Positions 16,422 to 26,500 of a stretch of DNA of 64,000 nucleotides are shown here, piece by piece. A program made the translations under genes and the position numbers. The stretch spans positions 62,001-126,000 of the forward strand of contig CAVXVZ010000007.1 of NCBI GenBank assembly GCA_963765375.1, given 5' to 3'. Below the pieces are notes generated by a model. The model was not told where the DNA came from, did not search any database, and worked only from the letters and a program-made list of their open reading frames with translations. Each line of letters opens with the position of its first letter. Within the stretch, counting starts at the first letter, position 1. The DNA comes from Roseiarcus sp963765375. Lineage in GTDB: Bacteria; Pseudomonadota; Alphaproteobacteria; Rhizobiales; Beijerinckiaceae.

Positions 16422-18557
16422 CTAGGTCGTCAATTCGATCACTTCGGTCAGATGGCCGGTCGGATCGGCGCTTTGACCGATGTGGATCTGAAACCGTCCC
16501 GGCTCCAGAACGCGATCTTGGTTCGGGCCAATAAAGGACAGGTCGTCGGTCGGCAAACTCCACGTCGCCTGCCCGCGCTCTCGGGCTTTGAGGACGATCT
16601 TTCGAACGCCCTTCAGCTCCAGGAGCGGAGGGGCGACGCTCGCGACGAGCTCGTGCACGAACAGAAACAGCGTCGCTTCCCCGTCAAAGTCGCTGTCGTT
16701 GCTGACTGTTACGGTGACTTGGATGAATTCGCCCGCCTTCGCCGAGCGCGGATCGCTTTTCAAGTCGAGCAGCGCGAAGCGGCTGTAGGACAGACCGTGG
16801 CCGAAGGGAAATTGCGGCGTCGCCGGCACGTCGATATACGAGCTTGAGAAATGCTCTCCAGCCTTGGTTGGCCGGCCGGTCGGGCGCTGGCGGTAAAAAA
16901 TCGGCACCTGGCCGACCAGTCGCGGCCAGCTCACCGGCAATCTGCCCGTCGGATTGAAACGTCCGGTCAGCACTTCGGCGACCGCATGTCCGGCCTCGCC
17001 GCCGAGAAACCAGGTCGCAAGAACGGCGTCCGCGCGGTCGAATAACCAAGGCAGCGCGAGCGGGCGGCCGGAAGAAAGCACGACGACGACAGGCTTACCG
17101 AGATCGAGGATGGCCTCGGCGAGCGCCCGCTGGCTTCCCGGGAGGCCGAGATCGGCTCGACTTGCCGCTTCTCCGCTCATCGCGGCAGCTTCGCCAAGAC
17201 ACAACACGACGACTTCGACCCCGCGACACAGATCGACCGCGGCCGAAATCCCGTCCGTGCCTGGTCCTGCTATGTCGACGCCGGGGGCGTAATCGATCCG
17301 GCATTGCGGCAGGGCGGCTTTCAGCCCGTCCAGAATGGACACGGCGTCCCGTGCGCGGCCGGCGGACGCCCACGGCCCCAGCATCTCGCGCGACGCCGCA
17401 GCCAGTGGCCCAATCAGGGCGATGCGCCCGATTTTGCGCGAGAGGGGCAGAACCGCCGCGCGGTGGGTCAAGAGAACGATCGCCCGTCGTCCGACCTCGC
17501 GCGCCAGGTCTCGACGCTCGGCGTCCCGGGCGCCGTGCGGCCAGGCCGAGCCGCGCCGATAGGGGTCATCGAAAAGGCCGAGACGCTCCTTCAGATCAAG
17601 CACGCGCCTTACGCTGGCGTCGATCTCGGCCATGGTCACGAGACCGCGCTCGAGCGCCTCCGGCAGACCGTGAACGTAGCTGTTGCTCGTCATGTCGATA
17701 TCGACGCCGGCTTTGAGGGCCAAAGCGGCGGCTTCGACAGCATCGGCGGCAACGCCGTGGTTCATAAGCTCCGCGACGGCGTTATAGTCGCTGATCAACA
17801 CGCCGCTGAAGCCGAGCTCTTTGCGCAGCCAACCTTGCAGCATCGGCGCGTTGGCTGTCATCGGCACGCCTGCGAGATCAACGAAGGCCGGCATGACTGC
17901 CGCCGTCCCCGCGCTGACGGCGGCGGAAAACGGCGGGAGGTAAATCTCGCGCAGCGTCCGCTCGGACACATCGACCGAGGCATATTCGCGCCCGGCGGTG
18001 ACGGCGCCATAGGCGCAGAAGTGCTTGGCCGTGGCTGCGAGGCTGTCCGCGGCGGCAAGGTCGTGGCCCTGAAAGCCGAGCGTCTTGGCGGCGGCCATTT
18101 GCGACGCAACCCAAGGATCCTCGCCGGGGCCCTCCACAATGCGTCCCCAGCGCGGGTCGCGCGCCACGTCAAGCATCGGCGCGAAGGTCAGGGCGACGCC
18201 ATCCTGGGTCGCTTCCTCGGCCGCGGCGCGAGCGGTTTTCTCCCAAAGATCGGGAGCAAAGAGGCACGCCTCGGCCAGCGGAACCGGAAAAATCGTGCGA
18301 TGACCGTGGACGACGTCGAGGCAAAGCAGGAGAGGGACGCCAAGGCGGGATTCTTCGACTGCGAGGCGCTGGACGGCATGCGCCTCGTCGGCGCCCCAGT
18401 GGTTGAGCAAGTTTCCGATCCGCCCTGCTCGAATCCCCTCGTGGATATCGCCGAGCTGGCCGGGACCGGTGACCGCCAGGGTCGAGGGGATCATGTTCAG
18501 CTGCCCGACCTTTTCGTCGATCGTCATCATCGCGAGCAGCGTATCGATGCGTCCCAT
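16422..18557 (-). CDS. Glycoside hydrolase family 3 beta-glucosidase (BglX-like)
   Basis: 711 residues from the ATG at 18557. The TIM barrel (about 30-330) includes KHFCAYGAVTAGREYASVDV and the nucleophile region FSGVLISDYNAVAELM (Asp about 257). A second alpha/beta sandwich (about 350-560) has VLCLGEAAAMSGEAASRADL, the usual acid/base area. A C-terminal fibronectin-III-like domain (about 600-711) follows PFGHGLSYSRFALLDLK. No signal peptide, so it should be cytoplasmic, unlike periplasmic E. coli BglX. With the GH94 enzyme nearby, a role in splitting sophorose or other short beta-glucosides after uptake is plausible. Divergent from the ABC-like gene. Confidence 0.9.
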   Translation of the reverse strand: MGRIDTLLAMMTIDEKVGQLNMIPSTLAVTGPGQLGDIHEGIRAGRIGNLLNHWGADEAHAVQRLAVEESRLGVPLLLCLDVVHGHRTIFPVPLAEACLFAPDLWEKTARAAAEEATQDGVALTFAPMLDVARDPRWGRIVEGPGEDPWVASQMAAAKTLGFQGHDLAAADSLAATAKHFCAYGAVTAGREYASVDVSERTLREIYLPPFSAAVSAGTAAVMPAFVDLAGVPMTANAPMLQGWLRKELGFSGVLISDYNAVAELMNHGVAADAVEAAALALKAGVDIDMTSNSYVHGLPEALERGLVTMAEIDASVRRVLDLKERLGLFDDPYRRGSAWPHGARDAERRDLAREVGRRAIVLLTHRAAVLPLSRKIGRIALIGPLAAASREMLGPWASAGRARDAVSILDGLKAALPQCRIDYAPGVDIAGPGTDGISAAVDLCRGVEVVVLCLGEAAAMSGEAASRADLGLPGSQRALAEAILDLGKPVVVVLSSGRPLALPWLFDRADAVLATWFLGGEAGHAVAEVLTGRFNPTGRLPVSWPRLVGQVPIFYRQRPTGRPTKAGEHFSSSYIDVPATPQFPFGHGLSYSRFALLDLKSDPRSAKAGEFIQVTVTVSNDSDFDGEATLFLFVHELVASVAPPLLELKGVRKIVLKARERGQATWSLPTDDLSFIGPNQDRVLEPGRFQIHIGQSADPTGHLTEVIELTT

Positions 18558-18736
18558 GCCCTTGCCTTGCCGTGAGCCGCGAGCGGATGGTCTCGACCGG
18601 CCATCCTTCTTAGACCAAAATGAGGCTTGGGATGGAGCGCCACTGACAACGGCCATCCGCTCGGGATCTGCAAAGTCCGCCAAGACGACTTGGCCCGATC
18701 ATGCGAGAATGAGCGCGGGGAGACGGATCGAATTCG

Positions 18737-20566
18737 ATGGCGGAACAGTCCAACAAACCACCAAGCGGCGCTGAAGGAGCGGAGACTGCGACGCTGCGCA
18801 GTCTGTTCTCCGATTTCATTTGGATGGCTTCGGGCTTCTGGCTTTCGCCCCAGCGCAGCAAACTCCTGATGCTGGCTGGCGCGCTGATCGGGGTCGTCGG
18901 GGCCACGGCCTACATGCAGATCAGGCTCAATTCCTGGAACCGTCCATTCTACAATGCGCTGACCAACAAGGATATGCCGGCCTTCCTCTCACAGCTCGTC
19001 GTCTTCGGCGAGCTGGCGGGGATATTGCTCGTTCTCAACGTCGCGCAGATGTGGCTCAATCAGACTTCCAAAGTCGTGATGCGCCAGGGCCTGGTCGACG
19101 ATCTCCTGAACGAATGGCTCAAGCCGAAGCGCGCCTTTCGCCTGTCGAATTCAGGCGTCATCGGCGCCAACCCGGATCAGCGCCTGCAGGCTGACGCGCA
19201 GCACCTGACCGATCTTTCCACCGACTTAGGCATTGGCCTGCTGCAATCGACCCTTCTTCTGTTGTTGTTTGTCGGCGTCCTTTGGGGGCTCTCGCGGGGC
19301 GAGTTCCTGCCGTTCGGGGGCCGCGACTTCGCGCCGCCCGGCTATCTTGTGTGGTGCGCGCTTCTCTACGCCGGGGCCGCATCATATCTGAGCTGGCGGG
19401 TCGGCCGTCCGCTGATCGATCTCAATGCCGAGCACTATGCGCGAGAGGCCGAATTTCGTTTCGCGCTCGTGCGGATAAACGAGCACATCGACGGCATCAC
19501 CCTCTATGGCGGCGAAGCCGATGAGAGGCGGGGCCTCAACGGCGCGTTCGGCAGCGTGCTCGACATTTCACGCCAAATTGTCAGCGCGGTTACCCGGCTG
19601 ACCTGGATTACCGCCGGCTATGGCTGGTTTACGATCATCGCCCCGATCCTGGTCGCGGCCCCAGCCTACTTCCAGGGTAAGATGAGCTTCGGCGAGCTGA
19701 TGGTGATTGTCGGCGCGTTCAACCAGGTGCAGACGGCGCTTCGATGGTTCGTCGACAATTTCTCCAACCTCGCGGACTGGCGCGCGACGCTCCTGCGCGT
19801 GGCGAGGTTCCGCAAGGCAATCATGAAAATGGACGATCTCGGCGAGGCGACGAGCCGAATCCAATTTTCTGTGGCGGCGGAACCGTCGATCAAGATCGAC
19901 GACCTTCACGTCGCTTCGCCCGCGGGCTGCGTGATGCTGAGCGAACCGCACACGAACATGAATCCCACCGAGCGCGTCCTGATCACCGGCGACAGTGGCG
20001 AGCACAAAGCCGTGCTGTTTCGCGCCATCGGCGGCCTTTGGCCGTGGGGAAGCGGGCAAATTACCCATCCAGAGCGTCGCAGCATCATGTTCATGCCGGT
20101 CCGCGCCTATATACCGCCCGGCACCCTCCGCGCGGCCGTCACCTACCCTCACGCAGCCGAGGACTATAGCTCTCCGGCCATCGTCAAGGCGCTTGCCGCC
20201 GTCGGACTCGAGCACCTCGAGCCCCACCTTGACAAGGAGGATCGATGGGATCGGGAGTTGACCGACAACGAGAAGCAATGCGTGGCTTTTGCCCGGGTCA
20301 TCCTGCAGAGGCCGGGCTGGGTTGTCGTGAACGACGCGCTTGATGTCCTTGATCCAGAATCACGGTTGCTCATCAGGTCGCTCTTCCTGGGTGAATATGC
20401 CGATCTCGGCATCATCAATATTGGCCATGACCAGCCTGATAGCCCTTTCTACGGCCGCAGGTTGCATATCGTCATGGATCCCCTCGGGGTGAAGTTCGAA
20501 CCCGAAAGCGAGCACGGAATGGCTGAGCCACCGAAATCCGCTGCCGAATCCGTTTCAGTCGAATAG
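18737..20566 (+). CDS. SbmA/BacA-YddA type ABC transporter with degenerate ATPase domain
   Basis: 609 residues. The N-terminal membrane domain (about 30-345) has the ABC_membrane_2 character: QIRLNSWNRPFYNALTNKDM, SYLSWRVGRPLIDLNAEHYA, AEFRFALVRINEHIDGITLY. The C-terminal nucleotide-binding domain is in register but damaged. Walker A reads GDSGEHKA (about 418) instead of GxxGxGK(S/T). The signature is LTDNEKQCVAFARV instead of LSGGEQQ. Walker B is WVVVNDALDVLD with N-D replacing D-E. The chain is full length with no stop, so the domain is retained, not decaying. It may function as a proton-driven SbmA/BacA-like carrier or a non-hydrolysing regulator. Lies in the glycan cluster, divergent from GH3. 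Confidence 0.85.
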   Translation: MAEQSNKPPSGAEGAETATLRSLFSDFIWMASGFWLSPQRSKLLMLAGALIGVVGATAYMQIRLNSWNRPFYNALTNKDMPAFLSQLVVFGELAGILLVLNVAQMWLNQTSKVVMRQGLVDDLLNEWLKPKRAFRLSNSGVIGANPDQRLQADAQHLTDLSTDLGIGLLQSTLLLLLFVGVLWGLSRGEFLPFGGRDFAPPGYLVWCALLYAGAASYLSWRVGRPLIDLNAEHYAREAEFRFALVRINEHIDGITLYGGEADERRGLNGAFGSVLDISRQIVSAVTRLTWITAGYGWFTIIAPILVAAPAYFQGKMSFGELMVIVGAFNQVQTALRWFVDNFSNLADWRATLLRVARFRKAIMKMDDLGEATSRIQFSVAAEPSIKIDDLHVASPAGCVMLSEPHTNMNPTERVLITGDSGEHKAVLFRAIGGLWPWGSGQITHPERRSIMFMPVRAYIPPGTLRAAVTYPHAAEDYSSPAIVKALAAVGLEHLEPHLDKEDRWDRELTDNEKQCVAFARVILQRPGWVVVNDALDVLDPESRLLIRSLFLGEYADLGIINIGHDQPDSPFYGRRLHIVMDPLGVKFEPESEHGMAEPPKSAAESVSVE

Positions 20567-20600
20567 ACAGGTCGTAGCCCCCGACGGGCGCGAAGCCTAA

Positions 20601-23474
20601 TCAGAAGTCGATCTCCAGTCGGCTCCAGTTCTTGCTCGTGATGACGTCTCCCCGGATGTCGCACCGGCTGCCGTCCGCCCAGGCGTGCTTCGCTCCCGGA
20701 TAGCGGACGAGGATTCGCTCGGGCGCCGGACCGGCGACCGATAGGTCGATAGTGGCGCGCCGCCGCCCCCGCTTCGCCGTCAGATTGGCGGCGCCGAAGG
20801 CCGTCGGCAGGTCGTTGAGCGTTATGCCCTCGCCAGCCCACCAGCCAGCGGGCACGGCGCGGAAGAGTTCGAGCGTCGGGCCGTTCTCCCTCAGCAGCAT
20901 GCGCCGGACGGCGCAAGAGAACTCGGCGCCGATCCAGGTGTGGGGCATGTCGCCGATATATTCCGGCACGCGCATATCGCTCCATACGACCTCGGCCCAG
21001 CCTCGCCAACCGGGCGGCCTTCGACACGCGAGCATGACCGAAAGCAAGCGAAAAGCGTCGTCGTCTCGACCCAGGGACACAAAGGCGTTGAGGTTGCGCA
21101 AATCATAAGGCGAGTAGTTGCTTTTGAAATCAGGCGAAGCGATCGCCTTGACGCGGGCGGCGGCGCGATCGTAGGTGGCCGCGATCAACTCGGGCGGAAG
21201 CGCGTCCTCGACTCGGCAGGGCTCGAAGGCGATCGATGTCGCGGTCGGATCGATGTCGTCACGGTCGGCGGAGCCAGGGATGAGGCCGGTCTTCATCTTC
21301 TTGGCGGTCATGCGGATCGAGCGCGTCAGGTTCGCGGCGAACTCGCGGCCCTTCGCCTTGGCGTGAGCCACGACCGTCTTATCGCCTATTTCATGCGCCA
21401 GATATTCGCAGTTGCGCCAGGCGCTCAGGGCAAAATAGTCGTCCCAATAGCTGTAGGACGGCTTGCTGTAACCCTCATGGCTGATTGATGGCGCGAGGAG
21501 GCCGTGGAAGCGCGTCTCGGCCCCGTGCTCGGCGTCCGTTCGCGCGCAAAGCTCATCGATGAACCGCGTCGCGCGGACCACCGGCTCAAAAATTTCACTG
21601 AGGAACGCGCGGTCGCGCCTGATGCGATAGACGTCGGCCGCGATCCCGACGAACTCGCCTTGCGCGTCGTACTCGATATCGCTGCCGTAACCCCGGTTTA
21701 CTGTGCCGTCCACGTTGAGGATCGGCGGAACCATGCCGTTCTTGGTGATGCGCTTCGAGTACCAGACGACATAGGCCTTGGCCTCCTCGATCAGCCCGGC
21801 CCACAGCAGAGCAAGGGCCTGCGCTGAGCCGTCGCGAATCCAGGTGCGGTCGTAGTTTCGAGGACCAGGCTTGAAGGCGAATTCTGTCGAATTGACGAGG
21901 ATGAACGCCGTCTGCGCTTCGACCGTGTCGCTCACCTCCCGGTCGCCGACCGTGATCTTTCGCGGGCCGATCTTGGCCCGCCAATCTTGCGCCACAGCGT
22001 CGCGCAACGCGTCGAACGACGCCTCCGCCGGGGGCTCAACGCCATCCCGCATTGGCGACGACACGACGACGGCGAGGCTCGCGCCCGGCGCGAGGGAGAA
22101 GGAGAAGTCGCAGGCGGCGCTGAGGAGGCCGGAGTCGGAGCGAAGGCTCGAAGCGGTCTTCCTCGCTCGCTTCTCGATGAGCCTGACGACGTCGCCATTA
22201 TCGAAGTCGGCGATCGCGACCAACTCGGGCTCGCGCGAGAATGTGGCGTAGGGCCGGTCGTTGACGCTGACCTCTCCGCCATCGACCGCAATGGAATTGA
22301 TCGCGGCGTGGCCGCCGTGCTGCCAGTAGGGATCGATCTGGACCGGGCGCACCACGAGCACCAGAGCGCCCCTCCGCGCCGCGGCGCTCCTGTTGGTTAC
22401 CCGATGCTCCGACACCGCGAGGCCGGCGTGAGCAAGGGCCGTGCTTCGGATCTCGACATCGCTGGCCGCCCATTCGACGGTCGGAATGGGAAGCGAGCCT
22501 TCGGCGAGGGATTGTTTGATCGAGGCGCTCGCCGGCGCGCCGTGCAGCCCGTGGCCGAGTCGGATGAGGGGAGTTATCTGGGGGGAGCCGCGACGCGGCT
22601 CGAGATTGCCGTATTCGTCGAAAAGCGCCTCGCCGGCATGATCATATTCGCCGAGAGCGGTCCAGTAGACTTGGCGGCCGAGCAGCGACTGCGGATAAAG
22701 GTCGCCGCGCCCGGACGCCGCCGCGCGCTCGAGCTGACCGATCGGCATGCGATCCTTGTTCAGGATGCGCAATTTGAGCTCGTTAACGATCGCGCCCTCC
22801 GGCGCGCTCGTTTCGTGGACGGTCAAGCGAAAATAGCGGCTTGTGGTCGAGCGCCACCAGAAGCTATCGCTGCCGCCGTTGCCGGTCAGGATGCGGCCGA
22901 CATCGCGAAAGCTCTTGCCGTCATCGGAGAGGTAAACCGAGAAGTCGGTTCCGTAAGCGGCGCCCCATTCGATGAACGCCCCGAGCGGGGAGCGCACATA
23001 GCCGAAGTCGACCGTGATGCTCTCGCCTTTGGGGAGTTTCACCGGGGCATAGCCAAGCGCCGCGACCCGCCCCTCTTCCGCCGCCGACGCCGCGTCGGCG
23101 GGACCGTAAAGGTTGATCTCGACGATCTCCTTTCCTTGCTCGGCCTGCGGGTCGTCGCAGGTCCAGCGCACGAATCGCGCCTTGACAGGAGGGAAAGCAA
23201 AGACGTCCTGTCCGCCCTCGCCGTGGCGCGTGTGACAAAGATGCGCCCATCGCTTGCCATCGAGCGAGGATTTGAACCCGTAGATGACCGGCGCATCCTG
23301 GCCCCAATAGACCTCGAGTCCGGCGAGGGTCGTGGCTTTGCCAAGGTCGATTTTGAGCCATGGCTTTTTCGCCGGCTTCGACTTCCACGTCGTAGCGTAG
23401 CGACCGTCGATGGCGAGACGCGGATCGCCGCTGCTGGCGGTCGCCTTCCACCGATCCTTGTTCGGCACGTTCAT
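20601..23474 (-). CDS. Discoidin (F5/8 type C) domain glycoside hydrolase with (alpha/alpha)6 barrel
   Basis: 957 residues from the ATG at 23474 (CGGAG 7 bases upstream). Residues ~5-110 form an F5/8 type C carbohydrate-binding module (DPRLAIDGRYATTWKSKP, LKIDLGKATTLAGLEVYWGQ). A second discoidin-like module spans ~125-240 (FRLTVHETSAPEGAIVNELK). A beta-sandwich covers ~280-540. The catalytic-type helical barrel lies at ~550-880, with YDRTWIRDGSAQALALLWAG, YGSDIEYDAQGEFVGIAADV and PSISHEGYSKPSYSYWDDYF, resembling amylo-1,6-glucosidase/GH63-like folds. No signal peptide is visible. It follows the GH94 gene by 61 bases and probably helps process the same glycan. Specific family and linkage not recognised. 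Confidence 0.8.
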   Translation of the reverse strand: MNVPNKDRWKATASSGDPRLAIDGRYATTWKSKPAKKPWLKIDLGKATTLAGLEVYWGQDAPVIYGFKSSLDGKRWAHLCHTRHGEGGQDVFAFPPVKARFVRWTCDDPQAEQGKEIVEINLYGPADAASAAEEGRVAALGYAPVKLPKGESITVDFGYVRSPLGAFIEWGAAYGTDFSVYLSDDGKSFRDVGRILTGNGGSDSFWWRSTTSRYFRLTVHETSAPEGAIVNELKLRILNKDRMPIGQLERAAASGRGDLYPQSLLGRQVYWTALGEYDHAGEALFDEYGNLEPRRGSPQITPLIRLGHGLHGAPASASIKQSLAEGSLPIPTVEWAASDVEIRSTALAHAGLAVSEHRVTNRSAAARRGALVLVVRPVQIDPYWQHGGHAAINSIAVDGGEVSVNDRPYATFSREPELVAIADFDNGDVVRLIEKRARKTASSLRSDSGLLSAACDFSFSLAPGASLAVVVSSPMRDGVEPPAEASFDALRDAVAQDWRAKIGPRKITVGDREVSDTVEAQTAFILVNSTEFAFKPGPRNYDRTWIRDGSAQALALLWAGLIEEAKAYVVWYSKRITKNGMVPPILNVDGTVNRGYGSDIEYDAQGEFVGIAADVYRIRRDRAFLSEIFEPVVRATRFIDELCARTDAEHGAETRFHGLLAPSISHEGYSKPSYSYWDDYFALSAWRNCEYLAHEIGDKTVVAHAKAKGREFAANLTRSIRMTAKKMKTGLIPGSADRDDIDPTATSIAFEPCRVEDALPPELIAATYDRAAARVKAIASPDFKSNYSPYDLRNLNAFVSLGRDDDAFRLLSVMLACRRPPGWRGWAEVVWSDMRVPEYIGDMPHTWIGAEFSCAVRRMLLRENGPTLELFRAVPAGWWAGEGITLNDLPTAFGAANLTAKRGRRRATIDLSVAGPAPERILVRYPGAKHAWADGSRCDIRGDVITSKNWSRLEIDF

Positions 23475-23535
23475 GGGAGGGCTCCGTTCGATCGCGCCGC
23501 GGGCGCATTCGACCCACAGGCTCACGCCGCCTTCA

Positions 23536-26500
23536 TCACCGCCGCCGCGAGCCGCCGCCGGGCCGACCCGGCCATGCGAGGCTGAGATCCTTGCGCGACT
23601 TTCTGAGGCCCTGCGAGACGATTCGCTTGCCGAATTGGCGGCGCAGCCCGAAAGCATGGCGAATGAGCATGTTGGCGTAAAGGCCCGGGCCGCTCGAATA
23701 GATCCGCCACCCGCCGTCGACGGCGACACTATCAGCGCTGACCCGCGCCCACTCGGCGCTCGCCTGATAACGGTCCAGGAACGCCGCGTCGCTAGAGCTG
23801 AAATAAGCGTTGCGCTGCCTGAGGGAGGCGTTCGGAAGCTGATCGGTAACGGCGATCGGGTTCGCGACCATGAGCGCAGCCCACAAAGCGGCGAATTCGC
23901 CGATGTCGCTCATCGCCTCGCCGTAGCGCAGATACGAATGCGTATACATGAGCCCGATTTCGCGGCCGAAGAAAGCGGCCGATTCCGCGCGCTGGAAGAA
24001 CGTCTCCGGACCACCGTGATAGGCGATCGGCCTGTCCATGAGGCGCGCGCCGTCTGAAAATAGCAGATGCTTGCGGATGAGGCCGAGATGCCGGCGCGCC
24101 TGGGCCTGGGTGAACATGCCGCCGATCATGCTTTGCGTCATCGGCAAGAGCGAGAAGGCGAGGCCCGTCTGCTTGTCGCTCGGGTGCAGCAAAAGCTCAG
24201 GCTCGCCGCCTTCGGGCCGGAACACGCCATAGCCCGCGACAACTCCGTCGCGAATGAGATGGGTGTTGAAGTCCTTGCGTATCGCCGCGGCAAGCGCGTC
24301 GAGTTCACTGGCCCGCTTGGGCGCGCGCTTCGCCTGGCGAAGGATCTCGGCGTAGCGGCGAAGCTGCTCGTAGAGCAGAACGACCGTCCACGCGCTCGTC
24401 ATCCAGTCGCGCTTCGTCGGGTCGACAGGTCGCAATGAATCATTCCAGTCGCCGTTGCCATAACGAACAAGGTTCGTGCCGGGGATGAAGCGCCCGCGCA
24501 CCGTCTCTATCAGCTTGTCGACGTGACCGGTCACGGGGTCTGCGTGCGCGGTCTGCTCGAAATTGTCCTCGCGGCGCCACGCAATCGTCTCATCGAGGAA
24601 AGCAAAATCGCCGGTGGCCTCGATATAGTTGCATAGCGCCTTGAGCGGCCAGACGATGATGTCGCCATGCGACTCCTTATCCTGAATCACCGAATAGGGG
24701 TCGAGCATGAACCACTGCGGCCAGTCGCCGCTCACGTCGTATTGCTGGGCGAAGAGGATGCGCAGAATCTCTTTGACCGGCCGATCATGCTCGAGCGCCA
24801 GCAGGAGTTCGATCGAGCCCTGGCAGACGTCGCGCGTGCCCCATGCGCCGCCGGTATATTGTTCGAGACCGTGCGGCGCGGTGAGATGGATCATGGCGTC
24901 GTGCGCGAGCCAGGGGAAGATCGTGTCGACGGCAAGCGCGTCTGCGGAATTCTTCGCGCTCTTCACGCGAACGCCGCGCGTAAGATTGCGCCAGAAGCGG
25001 TCGGCGGGCTTGAGCATCTGAGCTTCGTCGACTCCTTTGGCGTATTTCGCGGCCAAAGCGCTCGCTTGCCTGCCGTCGGTCATGGAGCCGACGACTGCGA
25101 ATGCGAATTCATCGCTCGGGCGCGTGCGGATTGCGGCGTACGCGCCGCTGCGGCGCCTTCCGTCTGCGTAGAGCAGTTCGTCGCCGCCGATCGCCTCGAT
25201 GCGCCCGGGCGTGCTGGTCACCAGGTGATAGACGGCCTGGGGATATTTTTGGCCCCAGAGATTCTCGAGATCGGGCCGGAAAGTGAACCGCTTTCGTCTC
25301 GCATCGATCTCAACTCGACCATGGTGGGCGAATTCCTGTTCGCCGAGGACGAGATGGCCGAAAACGAGAAAACGGCGCTTGGGCCCTTCGACGTTGACGC
25401 GCCACTGGATGGCGGGCTCATCGCCCGAAACGGTCGCGGAGACCGTCACGGTCCGCTGGCCCAATCGATAGATCCAGCGGCAATCGCTGAGCCCCATTTC
25501 GAACGCGGAAGGGACGGTCAACAACCGCCAGCCGTCTTTTGTCTCCATCAACATCCGCAGTCCGCTGGCGCGGGTGATGTTGTAGGGATCGCGGGAGACG
25601 GAAAAGAGCTTGTGGAAGGAGGTATTGCCGATCGTGAGCTGCGCCCCGAACACGCCATGCATCCATGCGGTTGCGCACAACGCCGCCTCGTCCGGCAACA
25701 TCTCCCTGCCGCTGCGAATGAGGGCGCCGTGGCGGCGCGCCACGATGCGCTCCTTATCGCGCAAGACGACATGACGGCTGTGCGTTCTCCCCGGCGTGAA
25801 GAAAGACAGGAGCCGGCCGTCGACCCGCTCGACATGCGTGCGCCTGCGGTAGCGCGCCCGGATTGCTTTCTTGTCGAGCGCCTCGGCGATGGCGGACGGC
25901 GCATCGTGCAGCAGGCTGCGTGGAGGGGGGGAAAGGGCGACATCGCGCGGCGTCCAATCCTCGCCGGCGCTTTCGACGCTTTCAATCAGGTTCAGGTCGG
26001 CGTCGCTCGACGCCGCCGGGTGATCGGGCGCGAAGAGGGCGAAAAAGGTCCACGACGTCGCGCCGAGGGGCGCAAGCGTCGCGGCCTTCGACTGCACGGC
26101 CGCGCATCCGGTCTCAAACTGAAGGCGCATTGATGGGAGGTTGGTCCCAAACCCGCAACTGAACCGATCGGCGTCGCGGTAGCTCGGGCCCATCAGGTCA
26201 CGGACATCGGTCGCGAAGCCCGCGGCGCCTTCAAGGCAGCCATGCGCGATCCAGGGATATGTCCCACCTTGCGACAGATTTTGCCGGCTCATGAGAACCT
26301 GGTTCAGGCGCGGATGCCGCGCAACATGGTGGTCGAGATACTGGCTGACGTAAGCCTCATTGTTCATCAGGAAGCCCTGATCGCCGAGCCCGAGATCCTG
26401 GAGAAAGACGGCGTCGCAGGAGAGCTCGCGGTCGCCCCGGTTGACGACTTCGAGCCGCCAAAACCAGACGCTTGAACGCGGATGCAGCCAGAGAGTGACG

